64,000 nucleotides of DNA from Cheiracanthium punctorium (GCA_038373885.1 JAWZYV010012389.1:310001-374000); one strand, 5' to 3'. Counted from the first letter of the stretch, positions 32,156 to 45,401 are shown. Made by a program: numbers and translations. The notes: a model not told the origin generated them from the sequence alone.

Positions 32156-35100
32156 GGGTCATTCCATATCAAATCAACGAAAAAATTGGGATTTTCAACC
32201 TGACCCCCTCAGAATTCTATGAAATTTGGTATGATAGTAGTATCTATCGAGAAAAAAATAAATGTGAAATTTCTAGTCCATATCACTATTAGTTTTTGAA
32301 ATATTTAATTTTAAAGTTTGTGAAATTAATGAAATTTTAGAAATTCTTGCACTATACAGTTGGCTCCATTTTCTCTCCTAATTATCATAGAAACTCCATT
32401 TAAGTGTCTATAGAAAGTTTAACCCTTTCTTATCATATGTAACATGATTAAATTTTTAAAATTTTTAATTTAAAGTTCATCATTTTAAATTTTTAAACTT
32501 TAAAATTTCAAAAAGTATATTTTTAATTTTTTTTAAATTATATGTTATTCTTCTATTTATTGTTAACAATATCTGAAAGTTTCATTCTGGGATTACCATG
32601 GGTTTTCAAGTAATAAATTTAAGAAAATTGCTATCATCTCGATTTAATAACACCAAAAGAAAATTTTTGTATTTTAAAATAAAATTACACTTTTAACTTA
32701 ATATAAGAATTTTGAGAGAGAACAAATAATGTTAATAATGTTTTTCAACTTTTTCATTGGGGGTACACACAAGGCAATGTCTCTCTCTCCCCCCACCCCC
32801 AATAAAAAAATAAAAATTTACTAAAACAATTATTTGTTTTTAAAATTTCAAGAGCAGTTGAGTCCAAATTTGTTTTTGCTGGGGGTTTTATTGGGGGTGC
32901 TTTCAAAGTAGGAAAGGGGGTGTGCCTCCCCCTTATAAATAGGAATTTTCAGAATTTGTCTAACAAAATTCCATTTTTCTTTTTTATTAATAATTTAAAA
33001 AAATCATTATGTTTCATAAAATGCTTCCACTATTCCAATGCGTTACAACTATTCCTTTAATTGTGAATTTTTAAATAATAGCATTTTCAGGTTAAAAAAA
33101 TAGAAATAATAATTACAGTAAGATGTTATTTATATGTTGCATGCATATTCTTAACTATTAAGTAAATATTTCAAGTGTTAATTGATGTGTATTTTTTAAA
33201 AATTGAGTTTTAAATTTGAATGTAGTAAGGAAAACTTGCAACTTGCAGACTATGCACAAAGTAAAATAAAAAAGAAAGTAAACCATTGTATGATTTTTTC
33301 CTCAAATTTTATTGGATGCAAATAGCATTTTTTTATCATATAATTTATGGGTAATAAAATGATGGGGATAGATTATGGAGAAAGTTTACTTTAATTTCAT
33401 CTGTATGTGGATAAACATCCAGAACACATGAGCAAAACACCAAAAATTTGCAAAGGTTACCTTTAAATTAAAAGATTGCTTGATATTAAACTAAAAGAAA
33501 TAAATCATACGACATTTTTTTCCACCTGTCTTCTTCTTTTTATATATTGTTTTCCAACAGGGAAAGTTTATAACCTCTCAAAGCAAGAAATGGATAGTGC
33601 TAACCAGATGCAAGTTAAAAAAAAAAAAAAAAAAAAATCCTTTGTATACATCTTTGGAAGCAATACAAATTGCCGTAAATATAAGTTCATTCTTTAATTT
33701 CATCATGATCTTATTGCAATCCGTATCCTTTTAAGATCAATCCTCTTAAACTCTGTTGAATTCTTCATAGCCAAGTTTTAAAAGAGCCTTGACCTTTTTA
33801 TAAATGTTAAAATTTTTTAACATTTTAAAAATTCAAGAGCAGTTGAGTCCAAATTTATTTTTAGTCAAGTTGTGGGTTTGTTTATTTGACATGGATTGAC
33901 CCCGAGATCTCATAATTTGAAACCCTACACATTTATAAAAAGGTCAAGGTTCTTTTAAAACTTGGCTATGAAGAATTTCAACAGAGTTTGAGAGGATTGA
34001 TCTTAAAAGGATACGGATTACAATAAGATCATGATGAAATTAAAGAATGAACTCAACGTTTGCAAATTTTTGGTGTTTTGCTCATGTGTTCTGGATGTTT
34101 ATCCACATACAGATGAAATTAAAGTAAACTTTCTCCATCCACATAATCTATCCCCATCATTTTATTACTCATAAATTATATGATAAAACATGCTATTTGC
34201 ATCCAATAAATTTGAGGAAAAAATCACACAATGGTTTACTTTCTTTTTTATTTTACTATGTGCATAGTCTGCAAGTTGTAAGTTTTCCTTACTACATTCA
34301 AATTTAAAACTCAATTTTAAAAAAATACACATCAATTAAAGGTAACACTTGAAATATTTACTTAATAGTTAAGAATATGCATGCAACATATAAATAACAT
34401 CTTACTGTAATTATTATTTCTATTTTTTTTAACCTGAAAATGCTATTATTTAAAAATTCACAACTAAAGGAATAGTTGTAACGCATTGGAATAGTGGAAG
34501 CATTTTATGAAACATAATAATTTAAAATTATTAATAAAAAAGAAAAATAGAATTTTGATAGACAAATTCTGAAAATTAATATTTATAAGGGGGAGGCACA
34601 CCCCCTTTCCTACTTTGAAAGCACCCCGAATAAAACCCCCAGCAAAAACAAATTTGGACTCCACTGCTCTTGAAATTTTAAAAACAAATAATCGTTTCAG
34701 TAAATTTCTATTTTTTTATTTGGGGGGGGGGCGAGAGAGACATTGCCTTGTGTGTACCCCCAATGAAAAAGTTGAAAAACATTATCAACATTATTTGTTC
34801 TCTCTCAAAATTCTTATATTAAGTTAAAAGTGTAATTTTATTTTAAAATACAAAAATTTTCTTTTGGTGTTATTAAATAGAGATGATTGCAATTTTCTTA
34901 AATTTATTACTCGAAAACCCATGGTAATCCCAGAATGAAACTTTCAGATATTGTTAACAATAAATAGAAGAATAACATATAATTTTTTTAAAAAAAATTT
35001 AAATGATGAACTTTAAATTAAATTTTTTTTTAATTTAATCATGTTACATATGATAAGAAAGGGCACAACCTGTTTACTTTCTATAGACACTTAAATGGAG

Positions 35101-35330
35101 TTTCTATGATAATTAGGAGAGAAATTGGAGCCAACTGTATAGTGCAAAAATTTCTAAAGTTTCATTAATTTCACAAACTTTAAAATTAAATTTTTCAAAA
35201 ACTAAAAGTGATATGGACTAGAAATTTCACATTAATTTTTTTTCTCTATAGATACAACTATCATACCAAATTTCATTGAATTCTGAGGGGGTCAGGTTGT
35301 GAGCCTCGTTGATTTGACATGGAATGACCC
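32156..35330. mobile_element. Giant foldback element (3.2-kb palindrome)
   Basis: Starts GGGTCATTCCATATCAAATC and ends with the inverted tip GATTTGACATGGAATGACCC. The 4-bp duplication AATA flanks it (32152-32155, 35331-35334). The left arm (32156-33808) and right arm (33930-35330) are reverse complements over essentially their whole length, around a ~120-bp centre. Landmarks are GGTACACACAAGGCAATGTC, GGGGGTGTGCCTCCCCCTTA and GATCAATCCTCTTAAACTCT with their complements. The left arm has about 235 extra bases at 33452-33690. The centre contains a third tip-like sequence (TTTGACATGGATTGACCCC at 33880-33903). No transposase frame is found, so it would depend on a related enzyme. Confidence 0.94.
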
Positions 35331-35334
35331 AATA

Positions 35335-35969
35335 GTGGCTCCAAAGAAATTCCAAGGAAGAAAGACGGGGTTTCTACAGACCTGGAAAGTCAGGGAAATG
35401 AGTTTTGCTCGGGGATTTGGGAAAAAAGTCAGGGAAATTAGCAGAAATTGAAGAAATGTCAGGGAAATGCAAGAAAAATTGAATTTTGCGATAAAATCAA
35501 GAAAATATTTGCTGTTTGAACCTAAGTATAGAAATTGTTTAATTTCATTTTCTCATTCAACCTTATAAATGATTTTAAAATGTGTTCTTTATGAGCATAT
35601 TTTGTGCAGTTGAAATATGCTTAGTTTTATCTTAAATTATTATCAAACATGGTTTTTGTTAGAATCCAGTGGTGTCAAATAAGATTCTTGTATATATTAA
35701 TTTATTATTATTTTTTTGAAAAGGGGGCAAACTATATAAAAAAAATTATTAATTAAAGGATGTAATTTTAAAAATAAAATCTCAAAATTCGGGAAAGCAT
35801 GCTACACAACCATTTCAAAGCGTTTGAGGGCAATTTACCATTTGATTATCTCCAACAGTTTCAGTGGTGCAAATCCTTTTATTGGAATAAATAAATAAAT
35901 AATTGTTTTATATATACACAATACTATACAGATATGCATCATGCCTAAGGCAATTTACCCCCCCCCCCC

Positions 35970-36000
<31 letters not shown>

Positions 36001-36499
36001 ACAAAATTGGCTGAGACAACATTTAAATTTGAAAATTTCCCTACCATACAGCACATAAATTTCACTAATTTAATTTTTTTTTCTGCATGTTTCATTACTG
36101 TTAGAATAACTGTTCCTAAAAGTGCATAGTACAGCTTCTGAAGAGACCTTCTAAAAAACTTTGAATCTCTAAATTAGGATAACTTAAATGCATAAAAATA
36201 ACTTAAAAAGTTGCACCATTTCTGGAAAAAGAAAAACAGCCTGTTTCCACTTTTTCTCCCCAACCCCCACTTTTTTATTATTTGTTATTGACACACTTTC
36301 TCTTTTTCCTTAAACTGATTAAAAGAATACTGATTTAAACATTAATAAACTATTTTAACTTGATTTACAATGACACATTAAAAAATTTTCAATTAAAAAT
36401 AAGTAAATACAAGGTTGCAAACAAAGCACTGTCTACATTAAAAAAAATTAAATTAACAGTTATATTACTGCTCTAAAATAAGTCAGTATGACTGTAATT
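35335..36499. other. Non-coding stretch with a hAT-end fragment
   Basis: TTTCTACAGACCTGGAAAGTC at 35371 onward, with repeated GTCAGGGAAAT text to ~35470, resembles an end of a CAGGGTGTCTAC-type hAT relative, but only one end is seen. The rest is AT-rich, with an A-run at 35969-35997 and a C-run before it. Confidence 0.5.
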
Positions 36500-37295
36500 T
36501 AACTAGTAGTTGACAATAATTAAAAAAAAAAAAAAAAAAAGGAGCTTCCAAGTTCTGATACGTTTACTATATGTATATTCAGATTTTGTTTAAAGTTTTA
36601 TATTTTAAAAATAAAAAAATTAAATTTTAAGTAAAATAACTTTACCTCATTATTAACTTTTAAATAAAATAAGCACCTTTTTAAATTAAATAAATAAAAA
36701 ATTATTTTATAATAACATTTGCATGCAGCATAACATTTTAAGAAAAATCTTCAAAATATTTGGTTTTTAATTAAATTAACCTATTATAGGACTCAAATAC
36801 CCACCGTTTTTATTTTAAATTATCTTACTTTATGCATTTGCATGTAAGTAAAAAAATAGTTTGCTTTGTTAAGAGCTACACCATTTTCTGAAACGGCTTT
36901 TGCAAAATTATTGTTTTTATGACATTTTTTTGAAAAAAACAAAATTTGTGAATTTTGGGGGGTTCCAGTTCTAAACAGGACTATCAAATTAACTTTTTTC
37001 TATAATCTCCAAATTTTTGTGAACATTTTAGTATAAATTTCAATTTAATATATGAAAGTAAAGAAAGTTATGATGTTTTATCTGAAAAAGCACCATCAAA
37101 ATAATTGTTTGCAAAAACGCCATTTATGGCCACTTTCCCATTATTTTAATAATTTTTATCTTAAAAAGTATTACAGATATTGAAGAAAAATTTTATATTG
37201 TTAGTTAGAACACTAATGGCTACATTTATTAAGGTTTTCAAAGAAATCCGAGACGGTGGGTGACATGGCCTGGTTGATTTGAAATGGGATGACCC
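36500..37295 (-). repeat. Outer long inverted repeat, right arm (intact)
   Basis: An uninterrupted ~800-bp arm ending in GATTTGAAATGGGATGACCC. It is the reference for reconstructing the left arm at 25067-25600 + 26729-26772 + 31006-31230. No target duplication matches between 25061-25066 and 37296-37299. Confidence 0.88.
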
Positions 37296-38690
37296 AAATA
37301 TTAAGTAAAAGCTCCGATTGTACATTACACGCTTAAACCAAACGAGTGAAATTTGATCAGTTGGAGTGATTTTTAAGCCAGTTTCCAAAAGTGAGCTTCT
37401 CCTTTAGGAGTGTTTTTTGCAGGGTTTTAAAAAACCCTTTTTTTTTTTTTTTTTTTAACCCAGCCCGGGTGGGTTTTATTGGGTATTTTTGGGTTTTATT
37501 AAGATTTTTTTATAGTATAACACTTTTTGGATTTAAATTTTATGGTTTTATTTCAATACAGAATAGTTTTAGTGTAAAAGAAAACTTTCATTACAAAATA
37601 ATAATTAATTAATTAATTAAAATGTAAAAATAACTTCAACTTTAATGCAGTACTATCTTTTTCTGCTGATGTTTATAAAGGGCTCCTAATTTGTTTAATG
37701 ACCAAAGATAAAATTATATTATTGTTCACATAGAAAAATATGTTGTTTTTGATTGGCTGTTTTCTATTACTTTTAAATTTATGAACTTTTTAATTTTTTT
37801 ACCTTTATGTTTTTTAAGTCATAGTTATATTTTCTAGTTAGAATATAAGTCAGTAAAGCCTTTGCAGGCCAACTTACTGCAGAACTACAATTTACTTAAT
37901 AATTTTCTTTATAGTTATTCATTTTTGCTTTCAATATACAGTGGCGCAGCGAAGGGAGGGGTCCAAGGGGTCCGGACACCCCCCACCCCACCCCCACCCC
38001 CCCTATGAGCTAAGGGGCCGCTATGAGCAGGGTCCGTTTATCTACAGGGCGAGTGGGGCCCATGGGCCACCAATTTAAGGGGCCCATTTTTTTTCTCTAT
38101 AAAGGGCCCATTTTTTCTCTTTCTCTTCTTTCTTTTCCAAATATATTCTCTAAAAAGTGTCTTTTCTGAAAAAAAAATCTTTTTTTAAACTTTGTATCTG
38201 TAGTTGGCTTGAAAAGGAGGACGCAAAATAAAATCATCAAACGCTTCGAGCAAGCACCGTCATAGACTCCTTAGGCAATAAATCTCCAGTCGTGTCTCTA
38301 ATAGGGAATTTGTGGGGTAGGATAGACGAATCGGACAATGTAAAGGGGAGTAATTAGCACCCTTGTTGCTCAAAGGAACTGAATATCCTCAGAAAGAATC
38401 TATTCATGCTACAATTAGCTGATAACAAAATTGTCATGAAGGAAAGAGGAAAATATATGCCTATATTGTAGTCTTCAAGCACACCACTCTTCTTGAGATA
38501 AACAAGCCGCAGTATTCAAATAGTGAATATACACCACACACACACAAAACAAACAATAAAAAAGAGGGTCTGCTGGGAGCTTAGATGTGGTATAATGAAA
38601 TTTCGAATGGTTCAGTGAATTCATTTAAGTTGGATACCTTTAATTTGTAAGCAGAAGTTTTAAGTTTTGGGTTCTTTGTTTCTTATGATC
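37296..38690. other. Mixed repeat debris
   Basis: Contains an end like CAGGGTTTTAAAAAACCC with a T-run (37421-37470), a CAGTGGCGCAGCGAAGG hAT-like end at 37941, a G/C-rich GGGGCCCATGGGCCACC block near 38056 and otherwise unassigned sequence. None has a resolvable partner. Confidence 0.45.
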
Positions 38691-38932
38691 ATGAATTCGC
38701 CCAGTTTAAAAAGAAAGAAAACCCAAAGTGAAATGTTTTTATCTTTCTTTGAGAAAAAAAAATTAAAGCCGATGATGGTGATCATGCAGCATTAAAGACT
38801 GCTGATAGTATGGACGAGCCGGGACCCGGTGAAAAATCTGTTGCACTGAAACAAACCTTTGAGGGTGCTGAATCTCAAGCTCATCCTCTTGATATTGGGC
38901 TCTACATTAACAAAGAAGTAAACTTTACTTGA
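38691..38932 (+). pseudogene. hAT (ZMYM-type) transposase N-terminal relic
   Basis: From ATG 38691: SLKRKKTQSEMFLSFFEKKK, then a one-base shift in an A-run near 38764, then ADDGDHAALKTADSMDEPGP, EKSVALKQTFEGAE and HPLDIGLYINKEVNFT ending at a stop. The (K)RK.TQS.M.SFF opening and the DIGLY....NFT motif are typical of the leader of hAT-like transposases related to ZMYM-type proteins. The zinc fingers and catalytic core do not follow. Confidence 0.7.
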
Positions 38933-39606
38933 TTAAATTTCAAAATAACTTTACACAACAGAGGAGGTGGAATTACACAGATGTGGTTCATAATTTATTA
39001 TCAGTAAAAATCTTTATAAAAAGATGTTTCAAGTATAATCTAGCAGATGGTTGAAGTGTTTTTATTTATAATTAGCCAAGGATTTTCTAAACATAGACAA
39101 TCGTACTTGCATGTATACAAGATGTAATGATCCAACTTATAAAGATTATTTAAAACTATATCATAAGCTTATTATTACTGGCAACTACAATGTAGTCAAT
39201 GATAACAAATACATTAAATTACCTTTTTTTGAATTGCAGTTTGTGTCAAATATTGTTACTTTTTAAACACATTATTATGCTAAAATATATGAAGAGCTGT
39301 TTATTTATTTTATTAATTTCTTAGGTAATGGAGGATCGAGGTAATATAATAAATAAGGATTTTGAGACTTTACACAATCGACTCACAAGACGAGATTCAC
39401 ACAATTTTTTTTATATCCTTTTCTTTCATTGTTTTTTAAATAAATCATGCATGATGAATCAATAAGTTCATAATTAGCCTATTGAAAATTTTCTTCCTGT
39501 CAATTGAAGAATCAACTATTGCATTTATTTTTTTACAAAACTTGAAATAGTGAACGCATGTTTTGTAACTGCAGCAGATATAGTAATAAGTAAAAGTTTT
39601 TTTTAA

Positions 39607-41002
39607 CCCTTTCAGGGGTGCCATTTGCACTGTGCAAACGCATTTTTGCGATTTTTTTAAACCATAAAAAAATTTAAATTTTTCCCATTTTGAACATTCT
39701 ATATTACTTTTACTTCTTTAAACTGGCAATAGATGGCAGCACAAGCAATTTATCTGCTCTTCAACATGGAGAATTATGAATCTTGCTTAATGCTGTATCA
39801 TATGTAGTTCGATTTTCAATTATTTTAAGGATTAAAACTCTAAAATATTTTAATTTTTCTGGTTAGATTTTATAAATAGTCCTCATTGACTATTAGCACG
39901 TCTTTAGTTCTTTTAAAATAAATTTATTCCTTTTGCATAGTTGCCAACTCTCCTGATTTAGGCAGGAGACTCCTGCTTTTTCATTGATCTCCCGCCAACT
40001 TGATTTGGATAAATTTCTCCTGATTTTTGATAATTTGTTCATTTTCTCCTGATTTTTATCATTTGTCACATGAAAAATGAGATTTTTCAAATTTGAAATC
40101 TTTTTTTAAAATTCCTACATGGCAAGGAACCTTTCTCGGCATTTTTTCTTTTCCTGCAATCAAATTAGTTCTAGAAACCAACGCAAATGTCACATAAAAA
40201 AATTAAGGCTTTGCCGACAAAGCTATAATGGGGAAAGAAGTGCAACTTCATGTTCTAAAACATTTAAATTTATTTCTCTTTCCATCGCTCTTAAAAATGA
40301 TTATTTTTTGTTTGTCATTGTTTTCTTTAATCCTCCAATGCCTTAAGAGTAAAAATTGACTCCCAATTTTTAACTTTCTAATTAATATTTTTTATGTTAC
40401 CACATTTTTTACAAGCTACTGACTACCTAATAGAAGACATGACCCAAAATTAATTTTTTTGTGCTCCAAAAATATCTATTTCTGGCAACAAATTGCATAA
40501 AAAATGCTTTTTTTCTTTCCAAAATGTAGTTCCAGCTGATACATCCCCGATCTTATAAAATTTAGGTTTTTTTTTTTTTAGTTTTTAAAGTCTCCTGATT
40601 TTTGCCCTTGCCAGGCTGGCAACTCTGCTTTTGTATTTTTGCATTTTTATAGTGCGTTTGCGCAGCGCAAACGGCGCCCGTCTACAACATTAGATATATT
40701 GAGAAATTTTATTATAATCTTAGAAGATCGGTGGTTTTTTTACATATGCCAGAGCAGGGGCGTAGCAAAGGGGGGGGGTAGGGGGGTCATAACCCCACCA
40801 TGAGAATTTTTTTGCCATACAAAATATATATCCTTCACTCCTTTATCACACTCATGTATGCATATATGTGAGTTGCAGTAGTCATAACACCCCCCCATGA
40901 AAAATTTCTGGCTACGCCCCTGTAGCCAGAGTAAAGCAAGGCAAGTGAGTGTTCGAACTGAAATACTCTAGACGGGCACCGTTTGCACAGCGCAAACGGT
41001 GC
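39607..41002. repeat. Region with three GTTTGC..GCAAAC palindromes
   Basis: Near-palindromes lie at 39623-39641 (CATTTGCACTGTGCAAACG), 40655-40675 (GTTTGCGCAGCGCAAACGG) and 40979-41001 (CCGTTTGCACAGCGCAAACGG). They bracket AT-rich sequence that itself contains a GTTGCCAACTCTCCTG-ended repeat (39939-40617, flanked by CTTTTG) and the MITE at 40755. They are probably ends of a nested non-autonomous element, but the limits are uncertain. Confidence 0.5.
40755..40922 (+). mobile_element. CAGGGGCGTAGYC MITE, copy 2
   Basis: 168 bp, CAGGGGCGTAGCAAAG to GGCTACGCCCCTG. Flanks TGCCAGAG and TAGCCAGAG give a target duplication with one indel. Confidence 0.92.
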
Positions 41003-42460
41003 CCTCTCGGTATCGCGGACCCCTAATTTTTTTTTAATCATATTTCTTTTGTCTCTAGGACCATTAGACCTCCTTCTGCATGTTTGTTTTTTAATATATA
41101 ATAATTTTAATATTGCGCCCCTCAAATGGTTAAATTAATTTCAGTTTTTTGAGTTAAAAATTTTTAAACATTAAAGTTTTAAAGAATTTTAATAGGAAAA
41201 TTAAAATTGCGTGAATAATGTGATAAAATATTACTTTTACAAGAGATACCATTATTTAAATAATATCTTTAATTGTTGTCATGGAGAATAATTTTTAAAT
41301 TTACAGTTATTCTTTTATTATTTCTATTTTAAAGTGCGATAGCTAGAATAAACTAGTTGAAAAACATAAGACTACTTGTTTATTAGGAACCACTAGGGAA
41401 GAGTTCTCTTCAAAACATTCCCCGTTTTAAATCGCCTTTATCTCTCCCCCCAACCCCCCACCCCCCAAAAAAAAGAGCTTTATTTAGTACATGAATTTAA
41501 ACGTTCGGTGTAATAAATCTTTCAGAATATGACTGTATAGTTAGGCAACTCAGAGTGTCCAGGCTGAGGTTTTTTTTTTTTTTTAACACCAACTATGCGA
41601 AAAACAAATATTTCGCCAAGTATCGAATACATATGGAGAGCTGCTCTTTTGGCTCTTGGCTTTTGACTCTTTGCGGCATATTGTGTGAATTTCCTAGAAA
41701 AAGTAGACTACATTTTTGAAATCAGGTTTAAGGTAAACAATATACCATAAACATGAGAGAATTTCTCACGGGTGTACTGAGCCCGTTTAAAATATTTCAG
41801 CCCCAGCTCCCCTACTTTCTACGTCCCTGAATAGACCTACAATCTATGTATGTGAGCTGATGTATAATTTTGTGAATTAATTTCTTCAACTGACATGTTT
41901 CATGTTTGATGATAATTGTATATAAATAATTTTTTACAATTTCTATTTAATTAAAATTTGAACGGGATTTATTAATTTTTCTTTTCAGTATTATTCTTTG
42001 GCTATATTTGTATAGAGTACACGATATGCGGAGTTTGTGTGTATTTATTAGAGCTATGCTTTATTAAAAAGGTTCTTAAAAGAGGAGAGATATTTTTTAA
42101 TGAATAGAATAAATATGAACATAGGACTAGAATTAGAACACCTGAATGTATTTTATTTAGTGTTAAGAAACAAAGAACTCCACCATCTCAAAAAGCGGTC
42201 GTTAACGATTAGAGGCTTACTGTTTTCCATTAGTTCTTTCGTTTTTCTTATAAGAATGTATAAAAGCTTATAACTAGCAATTTTATTACAATAATACATT
42301 TTTATAATGGCAAATGTTATTTGATTGATTTGCATTACACCGAACAATTGAAATTTCTGCAAGACAAAAGTCTAACAGCTAACGTTAAATTTATGCAAAA
42401 GTGTTGGGGCGGGGGATATCAATCCCTATATCCCCCTGGCTATACGCTGGCTTGCCAAAA
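41003..42460. other. Non-coding stretch
   Basis: No gene recognised. C-rich run at 41448-41468 and T-run at 41570-41584. Confidence 0.4.
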
Positions 42461-42921
42461 GGGCGAGACAGTGGCGGATTTCCCAATAGGCGCATGAGGC
42501 GCGCCTAGGACATCCTCAGGGCCTCATATTTCTAAGGGGCCTCCAAATTCGGTTTTCAGAAAGAAAAAAACTATATGTAAAATATCTGCTGTTCAAGAGA
42601 CATAAACTTTGTTCATAGTTTCAGGATTTCTTCTAGAGTAGAAAGCGCTTTTGAACAATCTTTTCTTTGGTGACTCCCTTTCCTCTTCACAGCATTGGAC
42701 CATAATCTAAACTAATACTTTAATACGAATACTTATAGTTTATAAGTAATTGATGCTTTAATTCCGTATTTCACTGTAAAAATATCCAGAAACGTTCCTT
42801 GGAAATAAGGATAAGTTAGACTTACAAATACTATACAGAAAGTATACATTTCCCTTTGAAAATTTTACTGTTTCGTTCAACCCGTCACTTAACCGAATTG
42901 TGGTCTCATGACCTTAAAAAC

Positions 42922-43080
42922 AGGCAGTTCAGGTGCCCTAAATTCCAAGGAAAGTTGTACGAAAATACCAAGAACTTTACTGAACAATATGCAATTCAGT
43001 GGATCTTTCCTGAGCTGTTCAATAAAGTTCCTGGTATTTTCATGCAACATTCCTTGGAATTTTGGGCCCTCAACTGTCCA
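42922..43080. repeat. Imperfect hairpin, ~68-bp arms
   Basis: 42922-42991 and 43014-43080 are reverse complements at roughly 80%. Shared text includes AAATTCCAAGGAA, GAAAATACCA and GAACTTTA. The loop is about 22 bases. A transcript would fold into a long stem. Confidence 0.85.
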
Positions 43081-43194
43081 TTTTTTCCAAGAAAAATTCC
43101 TAGATTTTTTTGCATTGTTTTAATTTGCTCACATATTTTATCTTAAAAAAGTACAGGTGCAGAGGGTCCCTATGCCCTTTTCCTATCCGGAATC

Positions 43195-43432
43195 AATTAG
43201 TTGTGTTGGGGGATTACAGCCAATTATCTATAAGTGGGATCTATGCCGATGGGTGTAGGTGCTCCCCTTGGGGGTCTTTCTAAGGAATTCTCACCCCTAT
43301 TTACGCTAAGTTTTGGAGGAAACCACGGAAAATTCCTAACGGTTAGGTTGGCGGACGCGACCTGGTTTTGAACCAGGCACCTTCCGTCTCCCAGTTCAGA
43401 GTGCTATGCGCTCAGCCACTGGTTGGGCCGCA
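43195..43432 (-). repeat. tRNA-derived SINE, minus strand
   Basis: On the minus strand TGGCTGAGCGC (A box) and GGTTCAAAACC (B box) form a tRNA-like head. A body with TTTTCCGTGGTTTCCTCC and CCTTAGAAAGACCCC follows, related to the SINE at 18968-19189. Confidence 0.85.
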
Positions 43433-44257
43433 CTGAATCAGATTGTGGCTCAGTAGCTGGTATTGCAGTAGGACATTCAAATACACCTGCTTTATAGATT
43501 GCCCCCCTCCCCCCCCCCCCAAATCAAAAAGTGTACAGTCTGATAAGAATATTTCTCATTTTAAAAGAGAAAAGCCTGGACCGCTTTATTCTACAGCTTG
43601 AGATTGAAACATTTGTCAAAAATCAAATATTTTATATTTTTCAGCCGTTCTTCATTTAAATGATTTAGGAAAGGACACTCTGTATTCAGTGAAATTTTCA
43701 AATATACCTAGAATATATAATTGTTGTTGGTTGTCACGATGTAAAAGAAATTGGAAACAATAATTTATCTTCTTTCGTAAAATCACTAAAAATTAAAAAT
43801 TTAAGCTAGGGATAACCGATTTTATCTTTTTGGAATCAAAACTTTCCGAGTATGCAATGATAAAAAAATTGCTGACTAATAATTAAAAAGATATGAGCTG
43901 ATACATGTGTGATAACACTTTTTTGGGGGGATTAGGGGGAAGATATTTGATAGTTTAAAAAAAAGTATTGAAAAATTAAAGAAAACAATACTTAGCATCA
44001 CCGAAATTTCACATGTGTGCAAAGTTTCAGCTCTCGGATGATAGTGGGTTAAAATTCATAGACAGGGTGTCTACCATCATGCAAAGGTCATGAAAGTCAC
44101 GGAAAAGTCAAGAAACGGCAAAAAGGTTACGAAAGTCAAGAAATGAAGCACTAGGTCACGATTAGCAGCTCAACTACGCTTTTTCCATTTCATTCAAATT
44201 CTTAGTTTCTAATTTTTCTGTGTTAAGTTCGTCGAGAGAAATTATTTTATGAGTAGT

Positions 44258-45240
44258 CATAACAATAAATTATTTCCTACTGTAAATGGCGCTTTATGGT
44301 GTTTTATAAATGCTGCAAGTAATTAATAAACACCACTTGGTTATTGTTTATTTTTTCAGATTTTCAAAACACATTCATCCAAACTTATAGCTGGCTGCAC
44401 GGAAAGATTAAGACCTTAGCAGTTCTGGAAGTGTGGGGTAACACCCCCCCCCCTTTCCTGCCTGTTGATGTACTAAAAAGAATAGGAAAAAATCGATTCA
44501 TTGACAGGGTGTCCAGCAGTGGGAAATGTACCTGAATATTTCTCATGGCGGGAAAGTCGGTAAATACTATTTGAAAATATGGAAAATTCCGGTCAGCATC
44601 GGAGGCAAATTAATGACAGCTCTGATATAGAACAATTTTAGGCGGAGAATGAGATGGGAACTGTCAGTGCTAAATTTGTGTCTGTTTTGCGGCCGCTCCA
44701 CAAAAATGAAATCGTCGGCAATTGCAAGAATGAAAGTCTTTTGCCGACTGCACCCGCCCCTGGGATGTTCATTTTCACTGTAACTAAGCGCTCAGCAAAA
44801 GCCCAATCGACATTGCGAAAATGCGCGGTGGGGAGGGCCATTGAAACTATTTTGAATTCTTAGATTGGAAAATTCCCCCCCCCCCCCCCCCCTCTTACAT
44901 GTCTTAGCTAAACTGGCATTCCTATAACAGGTTATTTCCAAATATTATGCATATACAGTGCTGCAACTATAGAGAGAAAAATTGCAGATGATGCCGAATA
45001 TGATAGAATTGGAATCTAAAACAATGTTTTCGGTCATTTCTGGGTCCGAAAATTCGCGTGATTATGAAAAATTTGTTGGCAAAACCGAATTCCCGTTATT
45101 TTAGGATTGCGAAATTTATTTATTTTTTTAGTATTTGCTGTTGTTTTTGTTGAAATAAAGCATAATGGCGGCTGTACACAACTTCAAAAGTGCAGATTTC
45201 ATTAAGTGAAAAAATTTGGTAGTTTAAAATACAAATCCCA
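44258..45240 (+). repeat. Second copy of the 5306-7440 repeat block
   Basis: Aligns with 5306-5650, 5840-6010 and 7008-7110/7200-7460, skipping exactly the pieces that carry target duplications at 5652/5825 and 6069/7001. It therefore serves as an empty-site reference for both insertions. Confidence 0.88.
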
Positions 45241-45377
45241 CCACTCTTTTGAATTTATATATTTTGAAGCATTTTTAATAAAATTACGACCCATATTTTG
45301 TTTTAAAAAATAATCTCTTAAAATTTACTGTTAAGTACCGTAAAATTGCACCTGAAAAGGAATTTAAAAAAAAAAAA

Positions 45378-45401
45378 AAAGAAAGAAAGAAAGAAAGAAA
45401 G
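45378..45401. repeat. (GAAA)n microsatellite
   Basis: About five to six GAAA units follow an A-run. Confidence 0.9.
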
